Shown here one piece after another: positions 1-6,385 of a DNA stretch of 8,473 nt; the stretch's first letter is position 1, and each line of letters starts with the position of its first letter. Source of the stretch: Mycobacterium sp. (GTDB lineage Bacteria; Actinomycetota; Actinomycetes; Mycobacteriales; Mycobacteriaceae); contig VERS01000058.1 of the NCBI GenBank assembly GCA_018882545.1, positions 1 through 8,473 of the forward strand. The letters are read 5' to 3'. The notes under the pieces were generated by a model. It ran no database searches. It saw only the letters and a list, made by a program, of their open reading frames with translations, and had not been told where the DNA came from. The translations under genes were made by a program, and so were the position numbers.

Positions 1-781
1 GGATGCCCTCACCGATGACAACGTCCCGGCGGCACTCGGCCGGGCCCGTGACTTGATGCAGGACATCGGCGATCGCCTCGACAGCCCCTGCCTGGCCACC
101 GCCGTGGGTGTGGCCGCACCGATCGACCCCCGCACCTCCACCATCAGGGCATGGCCGACTTCACCGTTCACCGCGGCCAACGCCGCCCTCGGCGCGGCGC
201 TGGGGATTCCCGATGGGCGTCCCGTGCATGTCGACAACGACGTCAACTGGGCGACCCTGGCCGAACACCGGGTCGGGTCGATGCAGCAGGCCAGCGACTT
301 CCTCTACATCTATCTGGGTGCCGGTGTCGGCGCGGGCCTGTTTCTGGGCGGCCAAGTGCACCGGGGACACCACGGTCTGGCCGGCGAGATCTGTTTCACC
401 AGAATGGAGAACGAGGAGACTTTCATGGGCAGACTCGCCCGGTCGCCCATTGGAACCCACGATGGGTGGGGCGGATCCATCGACACCGCCCGCGCTCTCG
501 AGTTGTTCAACGACCCCGGTGCCGTGACCGATCTTGGTCCGCTTGTCGACGACATCGCCCGGGTCATCGCCAACATCGCCACAGCGATCGACCCGAGCGC
601 CATCGTGGTGGGCGGCCCCCTCGCCGAAGCTGCCCCACTGATCGAGGCGCTGGGTCAACGCCTTCAGCTTCCCAGCCTTGCCGACGTCGCGATAACGCCA
701 ACCGCACTCGGCCGCGACGCACCGCTGTGCGGAGCCGCCCTCGGGGCGCTGGAACTCGCCCGGCGCAATCGCCGCCGCTGA
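1..781 (+). CDS. ROK-family protein (sugar kinase or repressor), C-terminal part; 5' end lies outside the window
   Basis: The frame is open from base 2 to the TGA at 779-781, with coding residues before the first possible start (TTG at 53), so the gene enters from the left. ROK hallmarks are visible. A GVAAPIDP strand is followed by VHVDNDVNWATLAEHRVG (the Asp-Asn-Asp at 233-241 carries the usual catalytic-base Asp). Next come the glycine-rich phosphate loop GAGVGAGLFLGG (from 317), HRGHHGLAGE, and near the end AIDPSAIVVGGPLAE and APLCGAALGALELA. ROK proteins are either sugar kinases or NagC/XylR-type repressors with an N-terminal helix-turn-helix. The deciding N-terminus is missing here, although the GVAAPIDPRT wording resembles actinobacterial repressors. 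Oddly, the zinc motif (CxCGxxGCxE type) expected after AGE at 380-388 is absent, with only one Cys remaining (codon 392-394). The gene converges on the DUF5718 gene. Confidence 0.85.
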   Translation, partial: DALTDDNVPAALGRARDLMQDIGDRLDSPCLATAVGVAAPIDPRTSTIRAWPTSPFTAANAALGAALGIPDGRPVHVDNDVNWATLAEHRVGSMQQASDFLYIYLGAGVGAGLFLGGQVHRGHHGLAGEICFTRMENEETFMGRLARSPIGTHDGWGGSIDTARALELFNDPGAVTDLGPLVDDIARVIANIATAIDPSAIVVGGPLAEAAPLIEALGQRLQLPSLADVAITPTALGRDAPLCGAALGALELARRNRRR

Positions 782-797
782 AACCGCAGCTCGGCGG
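772..797. terminator. Possible bidirectional hairpin between convergent genes
   Basis: CCGCCGCTG (772-780) can pair with CAG (787-789) and CGGCGG (792-797) around the loop AAACCG. This gives nine GC-rich pairs with a two-base bulge. The hairpin overlaps the ROK stop codon and lies 12 bases beyond the stop of the opposing gene. There is no T-tract on either side, so this would be the tail-less type sometimes proposed for mycobacteria. GC-rich DNA forms such stems by chance, so confidence is low. Confidence 0.3.
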
Positions 798-808
798 ATC
801 GCGCCGGC

Positions 809-1633
809 TCAGGGCTCCCAGACCAGTTGCCGCAACGCCGAGGAGTCCGGCCCGGCGGTGTCATAGATCCGCACAATCGCCTCGTCGCCGGGCTCGAGGA
901 AGGAACTCGTCCCATAACTGGTGTAGCGGGTGGCGCCTATCCCGATGAGGGCGCGGCTGGGACGCCCGGCGGCGACCATCAGCGCCCCGACGTCCTCCAA
1001 CGGGGTATCCGGCGCGCCCCGCTGATTCGACAGCCGCTCGACGATCCAGTCCAGCAGCACCGCACCGTAGTAGGAGTAACCCAGCAGCGGACTGTCGACA
1101 CCGTACTCGTGGTGCACACCGTCGGCGGTACGCAGATGACACAGCAGGCGCAGGGTCGCGGTGGGCCCTTCGGGGGTCAGGTCGTGAGCCTCGAAGAACT
1201 CGCGGGCGACACCTTTGGAGGCCGGACCCCAGTTCTTCTTGTCGCTGATCTTCCGGGCGCCTCGCCGCCGGATGGAGCAGTCGTTGAAGGCTCCTAATGC
1301 GAAGGGGCGCAACGCGACAACGGTGTCACCTCGCCACACCACTTCGCAGGCCAGCCCCACCTCGGGCTCAATCTGGAGGTTCAGGGGAACCCCCTCGTCG
1401 GAGTCCGCGATGACGGCCGGAATCATCAGTGCGTCGTGAGACAGGGGAAATGCGCCGAGTTGGCCGTCATAACCCGGGACGTACCACGGGAATATCCCCT
1501 TGGGGGCATCGCCCTTGCTGTCCACACCTGCGAAATCAGCTGCCTCGCCGGCTTGTTCGAGGTGCCCGGTGAAATTACCGGCCACCCCGAATCCGAACCA
1601 TGTTTTCAGCTCATCCAGTTCCAGTTCGATCAC
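809..1633 (-). CDS. DUF5718-type protein, FAH-fold-like, translationally coupled to serS
   Basis: 274 residues from GTG at 1633 to TGA at 809-811. The start is chosen because it overlaps the serS stop as GTGA, with GAGG (plus-strand 1641-1644) seven bases upstream. A longer open frame would run far into serS. I recognise the family as DUF5718 from wording such as [15 protein letters not shown] (17-30) and [11 protein letters not shown] (43-53), from memory only. Its layout resembles the fumarylacetoacetate hydrolase C-terminal fold. [11 protein letters not shown] (88-98) offers an ExE pair (E89, E91) like FAH metal ligands. AFNDCSIRR (115-123) mimics the NDxxxR segment with D118, and [10 protein letters not shown] (132-141) resembles the Lys/Gly-Pro stretch. 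[17 protein letters not shown] (240-256) resembles the closing GT...LxPGDxV segment. This suggests a metal-dependent C-C bond hydrolase or decarboxylase-like enzyme, but no substrate can be named. No signal peptide or membrane segment is seen, so it is probably cytoplasmic. Confidence 0.82.
   Translation of the reverse strand: MIELELDELKTWFGFGVAGNFTGHLEQAGEAADFAGVDSKGDAPKGIFPWYVPGYDGQLGAFPLSHDALMIPAVIADSDEGVPLNLQIEPEVGLACEVVWRGDTVVALRPFALGAFNDCSIRRRGARKISDKKNWGPASKGVAREFFEAHDLTPEGPTATLRLLCHLRTADGVHHEYGVDSPLLGYSYYGAVLLDWIVERLSNQRGAPDTPLEDVGALMVAAGRPSRALIGIGATRYTSYGTSSFLEPGDEAIVRIYDTAGPDSSALRQLVWEP
1630..1633 (-). other. GTGA stop/start overlap joining serS to the DUF5718 gene
   Basis: On the minus strand the bases read GTGA. 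TGA ends serS (last codons CTG CAG) and GTG begins the next protein in a shifted frame. Such four-base overlaps usually mean termination-reinitiation coupling, so the two proteins should be made from one transcript in linked amounts. Confidence 0.8.
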
Positions 1634-2880
1634 TGCAGCACCTCGGCCCCCACATAGGGCACCAGCGCTGCGGGTACCCGCACGCTGCCGTCCGGTTGCT
1701 GATGGTTTTCCAGGATGGCCACTAGCCAGCGGGTGGTGGCCAGGGTTCCGTTGAGGGTCGCGGCGATCTGCGGCTTGCCGTTGGCGTCGCGGTAGCGGGT
1801 GCCCAGCCGACGGGCCTGGAAGGTGGTGCAATTCGAGGTCGAGGTCAACTCTCGGTAGGCGCGCTGGGTGGGTACCCAGGCTTCGCAGTCATACTTGCGC
1901 GCCGCCGAGGATCCCAAATCGCCTGCGGCAACGTCGATCACACGGTAGGGCACTTCGATCAGTTCCAACATCCGGCGCTGCCAGGCCAGCAGTCGCCCGT
2001 GCTCGGCCTCGGCCTCCTCGGGACGGCAGTAGACGAAAGCCTCGACCTTGTCGAACTGGTGAACCCGGATGATGCCGCGGGTGTCCTTACCGTAGCTGCC
2101 GGCCTCCCTCCGGAAACACGACGACCAGCCGGCGTAGCGACGCGGGCCGGCGGACAAGTCGAGGATCTCGTCGGCGTGGTACCCAGCCAACGGGACCTCC
2201 GAGGTGCCGACCAGATAGAGATCGTCGGCTTCCAGGTGATAGACCTCCTCGGCGTGCGCACCGAGGAAGCCGGTGCCCGCCATGACCTCCGGGCGCACCA
2301 GCACCGGCGGGATCCTCAGGGTGAACCCGTTCTCGGTTGCCAGCCGAACCGCAAGCTGCAGCAGGCCCAGCTGGAGCAGCGCACCGCGGCCGGTCAGGAA
2401 ATAGAACCGCGAACCCGACACCTTGGCCCCGCGCTCCATGTCGATCAGACCCAGCGCCTCGCCCAGTTCCAGATGATCCCGGGGATCGTCGATAGTCCGC
2501 GGTTCGCCGACGACGTCGAGAACGGCGTAGTCGTCCTCGCCGCCGGCGGGCACGCCGTCGAGCACGAGATTCGGAATCGCCAGATGCGCCGCGGTGAACG
2601 CCGCCTCGGTGTCCGCCTGCCGGGTTTCGGCGTCTTTGACCTGCGCGGCAAGCTGCTTGGCTCGCTCCAACAACGCGGGCCGTTCCGGTGCACTCGCCGA
2701 ACCGACGCTCTTGCTGGCCGCCTTCTGCTCCCCGCGCAGTGAATCGGCCGCGGCGATGGCGGCCCGGCGGGCAGCGTCGGCCTGCAGCAGCCTGTCGACC
2801 AGGGCGGGATCCTCGCCGCGGTGCCGCTGCGACCGCCGCACCGACTCGGGATCCTCGCGCAACACTTTCAGGTCGATCAC
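1630..2880 (-). CDS. serS: Seryl-tRNA synthetase
   Basis: 416 residues, the normal size for bacterial SerRS. This cytoplasmic enzyme attaches serine to tRNA-Ser (and to tRNA-Sec where present) using ATP. The N-terminal [18 protein letters not shown] start is followed by the antiparallel coiled-coil arm that grips the long variable arm of the tRNA (about 25-105, Ala/Glu/Arg-rich). The class II catalytic domain follows: a motif 1 region near [10 protein letters not shown] (191-200), the serine-binding TSE (226-228), motif 2 starting [14 protein letters not shown] (256-269) and ending HQFDKVE (274-280), and motif 3 [15 protein letters not shown] (378-392). GTG at 2880 is chosen because VIDLKVLRE matches the family's N-terminal MIDLKxLRE. 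An ATG-less extension to 2904 would add eight unsupported residues. It is the first gene of an operon with the DUF5718 gene and diverges from the septum-family gene. It appears to be a complete housekeeping copy, matching M. tuberculosis Rv3834c from memory. Confidence 0.98.
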   Translation of the reverse strand: MIDLKVLREDPESVRRSQRHRGEDPALVDRLLQADAARRAAIAAADSLRGEQKAASKSVGSASAPERPALLERAKQLAAQVKDAETRQADTEAAFTAAHLAIPNLVLDGVPAGGEDDYAVLDVVGEPRTIDDPRDHLELGEALGLIDMERGAKVSGSRFYFLTGRGALLQLGLLQLAVRLATENGFTLRIPPVLVRPEVMAGTGFLGAHAEEVYHLEADDLYLVGTSEVPLAGYHADEILDLSAGPRRYAGWSSCFRREAGSYGKDTRGIIRVHQFDKVEAFVYCRPEEAEAEHGRLLAWQRRMLELIEVPYRVIDVAAGDLGSSAARKYDCEAWVPTQRAYRELTSTSNCTTFQARRLGTRYRDANGKPQIAATLNGTLATTRWLVAILENHQQPDGSVRVPAALVPYVGAEVLQ

Positions 2881-2888
2881 GGTCAGTG

Positions 2889-2894
2889 ACCCTA
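2889..2894 (-). promoter_or_regulatory. Candidate -10 element of the serS promoter (TAGGGT)
   Basis: Read on the minus strand, TAGGGT fits the actinobacterial TAnnnT -10 consensus and ends eight bases before the serS GTG at 2880. This predicts a transcript starting within a few bases of the start codon (leaderless or nearly so). The AGGG in the same stretch could instead act as a weak ribosome-binding site about nine bases from the GTG, and sequence alone cannot separate the two readings. No good -35 is visible. Confidence 0.4.
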
Positions 2895-2913
2895 CTTTCC
2901 GCACCCCAACCTG

Positions 2914-2930
2914 CGGTTAACCGGTACCGG
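2914..2930. repeat. Two overlapping perfect palindromes in the serS/septum-gene divergent region
   Basis: CGGTTAACCG (2914-2923) and CCGGTACCGG (2921-2930) are each perfect 10-base palindromes sharing three bases. A related sequence, AACCGGGTAACGG, recurs at 2948-2960 beside AACCGGTACCGG at 2919-2930. The placement, about 35-50 bases upstream of the serS start and about 85-100 upstream of the opposing gene, suits an operator for a dimeric regulator. No known regulator site is recognised. Confidence 0.35.
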
Positions 2931-2999
2931 AGATACCCGAACAGCACAACCGGGTAACGGTCCTCCGGCCGCCCTTGCCACCCCGCGTGCGGCACCTGC

Positions 3000-3005
3000 C
3001 ACAAT
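3000..3005 (+). promoter_or_regulatory. Candidate -10 element (CACAAT) before the septum-family gene
   Basis: CACAAT matches TATAAT at four of six positions and ends eight bases before the ATG at 3014. This would give a very short or absent leader. No Shine-Dalgarno sequence is evident between it and the ATG, which fits leaderless translation. The missing first T weakens the case. Confidence 0.3.
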
Positions 3006-3013
3006 AGAGCGCG

Positions 3014-4093
3014 ATGTTGCAGTTAACCGACGCCCCGGAGGTCGAGGGCACCGGACCCGATCCGGTGCAACCCCGCAGCCGGTTCAGCGCCTTCCAGCCC
3101 AAATCCACCCGCCGTGCGCTGCTGCTGACCGCGCTGGGCGGCCTGCTCATCGCCGGGACGGTCATCGCCCTGCCGATCCGGGACAAGGGCCCGTTAGCCA
3201 CCGTGGTGCCCTCCGAGCCACTGGCCCCCGCGATCAACTCCACTTTCGCCGAGGCCAAGACGGGATACTGTCTGAGCTGGGCGGACAACGCGCTGGACTC
3301 GGCGTTCATCGTCGACTGCAAAGACGACCACCGGTTCGAGGTCTCCGCCGCCATCGACATGCGCGCCTACCCCGGCTTGGAGTACGGCCCGGATGCCGAC
3401 CCGCCCTCAGCGGCACGCATCCAGCAGATCACCGCCGAGCAGTGTGAGCCGGCCACGGAGCGATACCTGGGTCCCCGGTACGACCCCAACAGTCGGTTCA
3501 GCATCAGCCTGCTGTGGGCCGGCGATAAGGCCTGGGAGACCGCCGGCGAGCGGCGCATGCTGTGTGGGCTGCAGTTGAAGGGCCCGGCCAACCAGCAGTT
3601 GATGTTCAAGGGCAGGGTCGCCGAGCAGGATCAGTCGAAGGTGTGGCCGCCGGGTACCTGCCTGGGTATCGACGCGCCGACCAACCAACCCAATGATGTC
3701 CCGGTGGACTGCGCGGCGCCGCACGCCATGGAGGTCATCGGCACGGTCAACCTCGCCGAAAGATTCCCCGAGGGTCTGCCGCCGGACCGCGATCAGGATG
3801 AGTTCATCAAAGAAACCTGTAACACGCTGGCAGATGCCTACCTGGCGCCGGTGAACTTGCGGGACACCACCTTGACGCTCATCTACAGCACCGTCTCCCT
3901 GCCGAGCTGGACCGCCGGCAGCCGCCAGGTGTCGTGCAGTATCGGCGCCACCCTGGGCAACGGCGGCTGGGCCACCCTGATCAACAGCGCCAAGGGTCCG
4001 CTGCTGATCAACGGCCAGCCCCCGGTGCCGCCCCCGGCGATCCCGGAGGAGCGGCTGAACATGCCGATGCCGGGCGACGAACCCAATCCCTGA
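3014..4093 (+). CDS. Septum-formation-family membrane-anchored protein with two Cys-rich repeats (Rv3835-like)
   Basis: 359 residues. ATG at 3014 is bounded by an in-frame TAG at 3005-3007, so it cannot extend upstream. A short Pro-rich cytoplasmic N-terminus and RR at 33-34 precede one membrane helix (about 35-54), leaving the remainder outside the membrane. The outer part holds two repeats with matching cysteine spacing: C86, C102, C144, C184 and C216, C233, C269, C308. Each carries a DCxxxHxxEV motif (101-110 and 232-241), so four disulfides are likely. This fits the Septum_form (PF13845) type of actinobacterial envelope protein. The family name implies a septum role that is weakly established. 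The tail is Pro-rich. It overlaps the next gene as TGATG, so both are probably co-expressed. By memory the M. tuberculosis counterpart Rv3835 is longer (about 449 residues), mainly at the N-terminus. Confidence 0.85.
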   Translation: MLQLTDAPEVEGTGPDPVQPRSRFSAFQPKSTRRALLLTALGGLLIAGTVIALPIRDKGPLATVVPSEPLAPAINSTFAEAKTGYCLSWADNALDSAFIVDCKDDHRFEVSAAIDMRAYPGLEYGPDADPPSAARIQQITAEQCEPATERYLGPRYDPNSRFSISLLWAGDKAWETAGERRMLCGLQLKGPANQQLMFKGRVAEQDQSKVWPPGTCLGIDAPTNQPNDVPVDCAAPHAMEVIGTVNLAERFPEGLPPDRDQDEFIKETCNTLADAYLAPVNLRDTTLTLIYSTVSLPSWTAGSRQVSCSIGATLGNGGWATLINSAKGPLLINGQPPVPPPAIPEERLNMPMPGDEPNP

Positions 4094-4443
4094 TGCCGGT
4101 CCGGATGGACCCCGAGCGGTTCGAGGATCTTGTCGCCGATGCGCTGGATCTGATCCCCCCCGACCTGGCCGCGGCGATGGACAACGTGGTGGTGCTCGTC
4201 GCCGACCGCCATCCGCACGATCCGGAACTGCTCGGCCTCTATGAGGGCATCGCGCTCACCGAACGGGATTCCAGCTATGCCGGCGCACTGCCGGACACGG
4301 TGACGATCTTCCGGGAGAGCCTGCTTGAGATCTGCGACACCGAGGAGGACGTCGTGGAGGAGGTCGCGATCACCGTGATCCATGAGATGGCCCACCATTT
4401 CGGGATCGACGATGAGCGTCTGCACCAACTCGGCTGCGGCTGA
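4093..4443 (+). CDS. Small HExxH zinc-protease-like protein (zincin_1/DUF1025 family, Rv3836-like)
   Basis: 116 residues from ATG at 4093, whose A is the last base of the upstream TGA. A second ATG at 4105 (MDPERF) is a possible alternative start. The family signature is clear: LVADALDLIPPDL (13-25), then LGLYEGIALTERDSSY (47-62) and a C-terminal VIHEMAHHFGIDDERL (95-110). Within it H97, E98 and H101 form HExxH, and D107 sits at the third-ligand position of HExxHxxGxxD, so a single bound zinc with E98 as general base is expected. There is no signal peptide or membrane helix, so it is predicted cytoplasmic. Family members are annotated as putative metallopeptidases, but substrates are unknown to me. 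One-base overlap with the membrane gene suggests coupled translation. The gene ends facing the zinc-ribbon gene, 19 bases away. Confidence 0.88.
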   Translation: MPVRMDPERFEDLVADALDLIPPDLAAAMDNVVVLVADRHPHDPELLGLYEGIALTERDSSYAGALPDTVTIFRESLLEICDTEEDVVEEVAITVIHEMAHHFGIDDERLHQLGCG

Positions 4444-4459
4444 ACCTATTAGCTGAGTT
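4427..4459. terminator. Possible bidirectional hairpin at the convergent gene ends
   Basis: AACTCGGCT (4427-4435) pairs with AGCTGAGTT (4451-4459) in a nine-base stem with one G-U pair, around a 15-base loop containing the TGA of the upstream gene. It sits exactly where two opposed transcripts meet. No T-tract follows. The moderate GC content of the stem makes it less trivial than most chance hairpins in this DNA. Confidence 0.35.
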
Positions 4460-4462
4460 CGC

Positions 4463-6385
4463 TTACCGTTCCGGGTCGCCCTTCCACCGAAAACTGTTGA
4501 CGTACTTGCCCATATCCTGCGCAATCTCCAGGTTGGCGCCGGACGGCGGGCCGGGACCGAAGTCGGGACCGAACGGGTGATGGGGACCGGAGGCGAAGGC
4601 GATCAGCGCCACGTCGTTCTTCACCGCGGCCAGGACCACGATCCGAACCCGGGCGTAGCTCGACGTCGAACCCTGCGGCCAGTCGTCGGCGATCTCGCCA
4701 TAGCCGGGCTGATAGCCCACCATCGCGTTGGGAATCTCATAGGCAACCGTTGAGTCGGGGTAGGCCCTCTTGAGCACCGCGTTGACCACCTGCTTGGCCG
4801 ATCGGCCGCCCGCCCGCTCCGAGAACAACTGCAAGACGCCACCGTCACCGGCCATCAGAGTGGCTGTGACGCCTGACTTCACGGTCTTGACGGAGTAAAA
4901 CGACCCCGGTGCGGGATGGGACACCGAAAAGGAACCATCGGCAGCCTCGAACCGGGGCAGCGCCTTCACCGGGGATCCGCTGGGGGGCCTGCCGCAGTCC
5001 GGCGGGCACACGTAACGGGCGATCTTGGGCGTCAGCGCCAGGGCGGCGGCGGCGAGCACCGCCGCAACGGTGATGATCGTCATCCCCCAGCGGCTGAGCA
5101 GCCATCCGAACCGGGGCCGCTGCAGTACCGGGGCGAGGTAGCTGTCCGCCGGCATCGCGTACCCCGGATAGTGCTGCCCGGACTCTCCCCCCGGGTGGAG
5201 GGGTGTCCGCGCGGCCACGTCCTGTGCCTGCGGACGGAGTGCGCCGCGACGCTCCCGCCGGGACTGTTGCGACGCAGCCCTGGTCGCCGCTCCGCAGTGC
5301 GGGCAGAACGCCATGTCGGGCACCACCATCTCGCAGCGGGTGCACAGCAGCGGTTGATCCTCGGCGACCGGATCGTGCGTCTCGTGCAGCAGCGCCAGTT
5401 GCATCGCGGTGCGCAACAGGATCAGGGTGAGCACGGTGATGGTGACATGGACCGTCAGCATCACCAGCTGGCGCAACCCGACGCTGTCGATGACGGCGAC
5501 AGCGGCATGTAACAGCAGAGTCACTCCAGCCAGCACTACCAGCAGCATCCGGACCCGGCCGTGGTGTTCGGCAGCATCGTCGCGCTGCTGGAACCACAAC
5601 GCGATTCCCACCACCCCGCCGGCCGCGGCGGCGGTGATGGGTACCGTGACCCCGCACAGCACGACCTCGACCACCAGTCCCTGCAGCGGCCGGGCATGGG
5701 CGACCAGACCCGCGGCGACCTGCGGGGCCAACCGGACCAACGTCGCCGCAGCGCTGAAGGCCAGGCCCGCCAGCGTGCCGATCACGAAGCCGTCCAACGA
5801 TTCCCGGCTGCCCGGGCGCACCAGCCGCACAATGACGATGGGTGTCACCATCAGCACTAGCCCGGCGACGGGGATGACCAAGCCCTCCCGGAACAGATGG
5901 TGCAGGGCCAGACCGACCGACATGGGCAGGCCGTAGGTGCGCGCGACGAACACCCCGCTGGCGGCCACCCAGGCCGCCCCCAGCAGCGCCCCGAGCGCAC
6001 CGCTCAGGACAAGGGCGGTGCGCGGGAAGTCCCGGTCGGTGGAGGATGCGCGCAGGTAGAGCACAAAAAGCAGCGGGAGTCCCAGCGCGGCGACGGCGAT
6101 CCCCAGCGCCGGAAGCCGCAGGACCGCCGAGACGATCAGCCCGACCGCGGCGACGGCGAGTGTCACCCGGAACGGGGTGCGCGATCTGTCCGGCAGATGC
6201 GGAAACAGTGAGCTCACCAGAAACGGGCGCAGCACCTCTTCGCGGGGTTCGGCGCCGAAGGTGCCGGGACGCAACACCTTCAGGTGTCCCCCCTGGCAGC
6301 CGCACAGCCCGCAGAAGTTCGCCGACGGGACATCCACGCGGCACCGCGGGCACTGCATGGTCGCCACGGCATGGGTGCCGGTCAC
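4463..6385 (-). CDS. Multi-pass membrane protein with two zinc ribbons and a degenerate PrsW-like core
   Basis: 640 residues. The GTG at 6385 overlaps the sedolisin stop as GTGA. An ATG at 6358 (residue 10, MQCPRC) is an alternative start. Zinc ribbon 1 uses C12, C15, C25, C28 (C30 nearby), and ribbon 2 uses C348, C351, C361, C364. Between them are about eight membrane helices (roughly 72-89, 93-111, 123-148, 168-187, 199-219, 236-265, 279-299, 305-330). A ninth lies at 433-452. This puts both ribbons in the cytoplasm and the last 190 residues outside, starting with CPPDC (460-464). The helix pattern plus LDGFVIGTLAGLAFSAA (197-213) and LLLHAA (290-295) resembles PrsW-type intramembrane proteases (DGxxxGxxxxxGFA and the late His). 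The EExxK motif is reduced to FREGLV (165-170), and the second-half Glu and middle His are missing, so it is probably inactive. The outer domain may be PsbP/Mog1-like, but that is only a guess. Confidence 0.75.
   Translation of the reverse strand: MTGTHAVATMQCPRCRVDVPSANFCGLCGCQGGHLKVLRPGTFGAEPREEVLRPFLVSSLFPHLPDRSRTPFRVTLAVAAVGLIVSAVLRLPALGIAVAALGLPLLFVLYLRASSTDRDFPRTALVLSGALGALLGAAWVAASGVFVARTYGLPMSVGLALHHLFREGLVIPVAGLVLMVTPIVIVRLVRPGSRESLDGFVIGTLAGLAFSAAATLVRLAPQVAAGLVAHARPLQGLVVEVVLCGVTVPITAAAAGGVVGIALWFQQRDDAAEHHGRVRMLLVVLAGVTLLLHAAVAVIDSVGLRQLVMLTVHVTITVLTLILLRTAMQLALLHETHDPVAEDQPLLCTRCEMVVPDMAFCPHCGAATRAASQQSRRERRGALRPQAQDVAARTPLHPGGESGQHYPGYAMPADSYLAPVLQRPRFGWLLSRWGMTIITVAAVLAAAALALTPKIARYVCPPDCGRPPSGSPVKALPRFEAADGSFSVSHPAPGSFYSVKTVKSGVTATLMAGDGGVLQLFSERAGGRSAKQVVNAVLKRAYPDSTVAYEIPNAMVGYQPGYGEIADDWPQGSTSSYARVRIVVLAAVKNDVALIAFASGPHHPFGPDFGPGPPSGANLEIAQDMGKYVNSFRWKGDPER

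Noticed and set aside
1634..1831. N-terminal extension of the DUF5718 frame into serS
   Set aside because: The extra 66 residues are Arg/Pro/Gly-rich out-of-frame serS sequence. The GTG at 1633 with GTGA overlap and a Shine-Dalgarno sequence is the better start.
1999..2742. Long plus-strand open frame opposite serS
   Set aside because: It is antisense to a clearly conserved synthetase. Its composition is Gly/Arg/Gln-rich with no recognisable motif, typical of shadow frames in high-GC DNA.
2881..2904. Longer start for serS
   Set aside because: It would add eight residues before the conserved VIDLKVLRE start, and it runs through the TAGGGT promoter-like element.
2881..2960. T-box or other riboswitch leader for serS
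   Set aside because: The space before serS is too short, no specifier stem or T-box sequence is visible, and the promoter-like element abuts the start codon.
3934..4092. Upstream extension of the HExxH gene
   Set aside because: The added residues are a shifted reading of the septum-family gene tail. Family similarity begins at the ATG at 4093 or 4105.
4845..6353. Long second minus-strand frame inside the zinc-ribbon gene
   Set aside because: It is Arg/Gly/Ala-rich with no domain. The overlapping frame has zinc ribbons, membrane helices and a coupled start.
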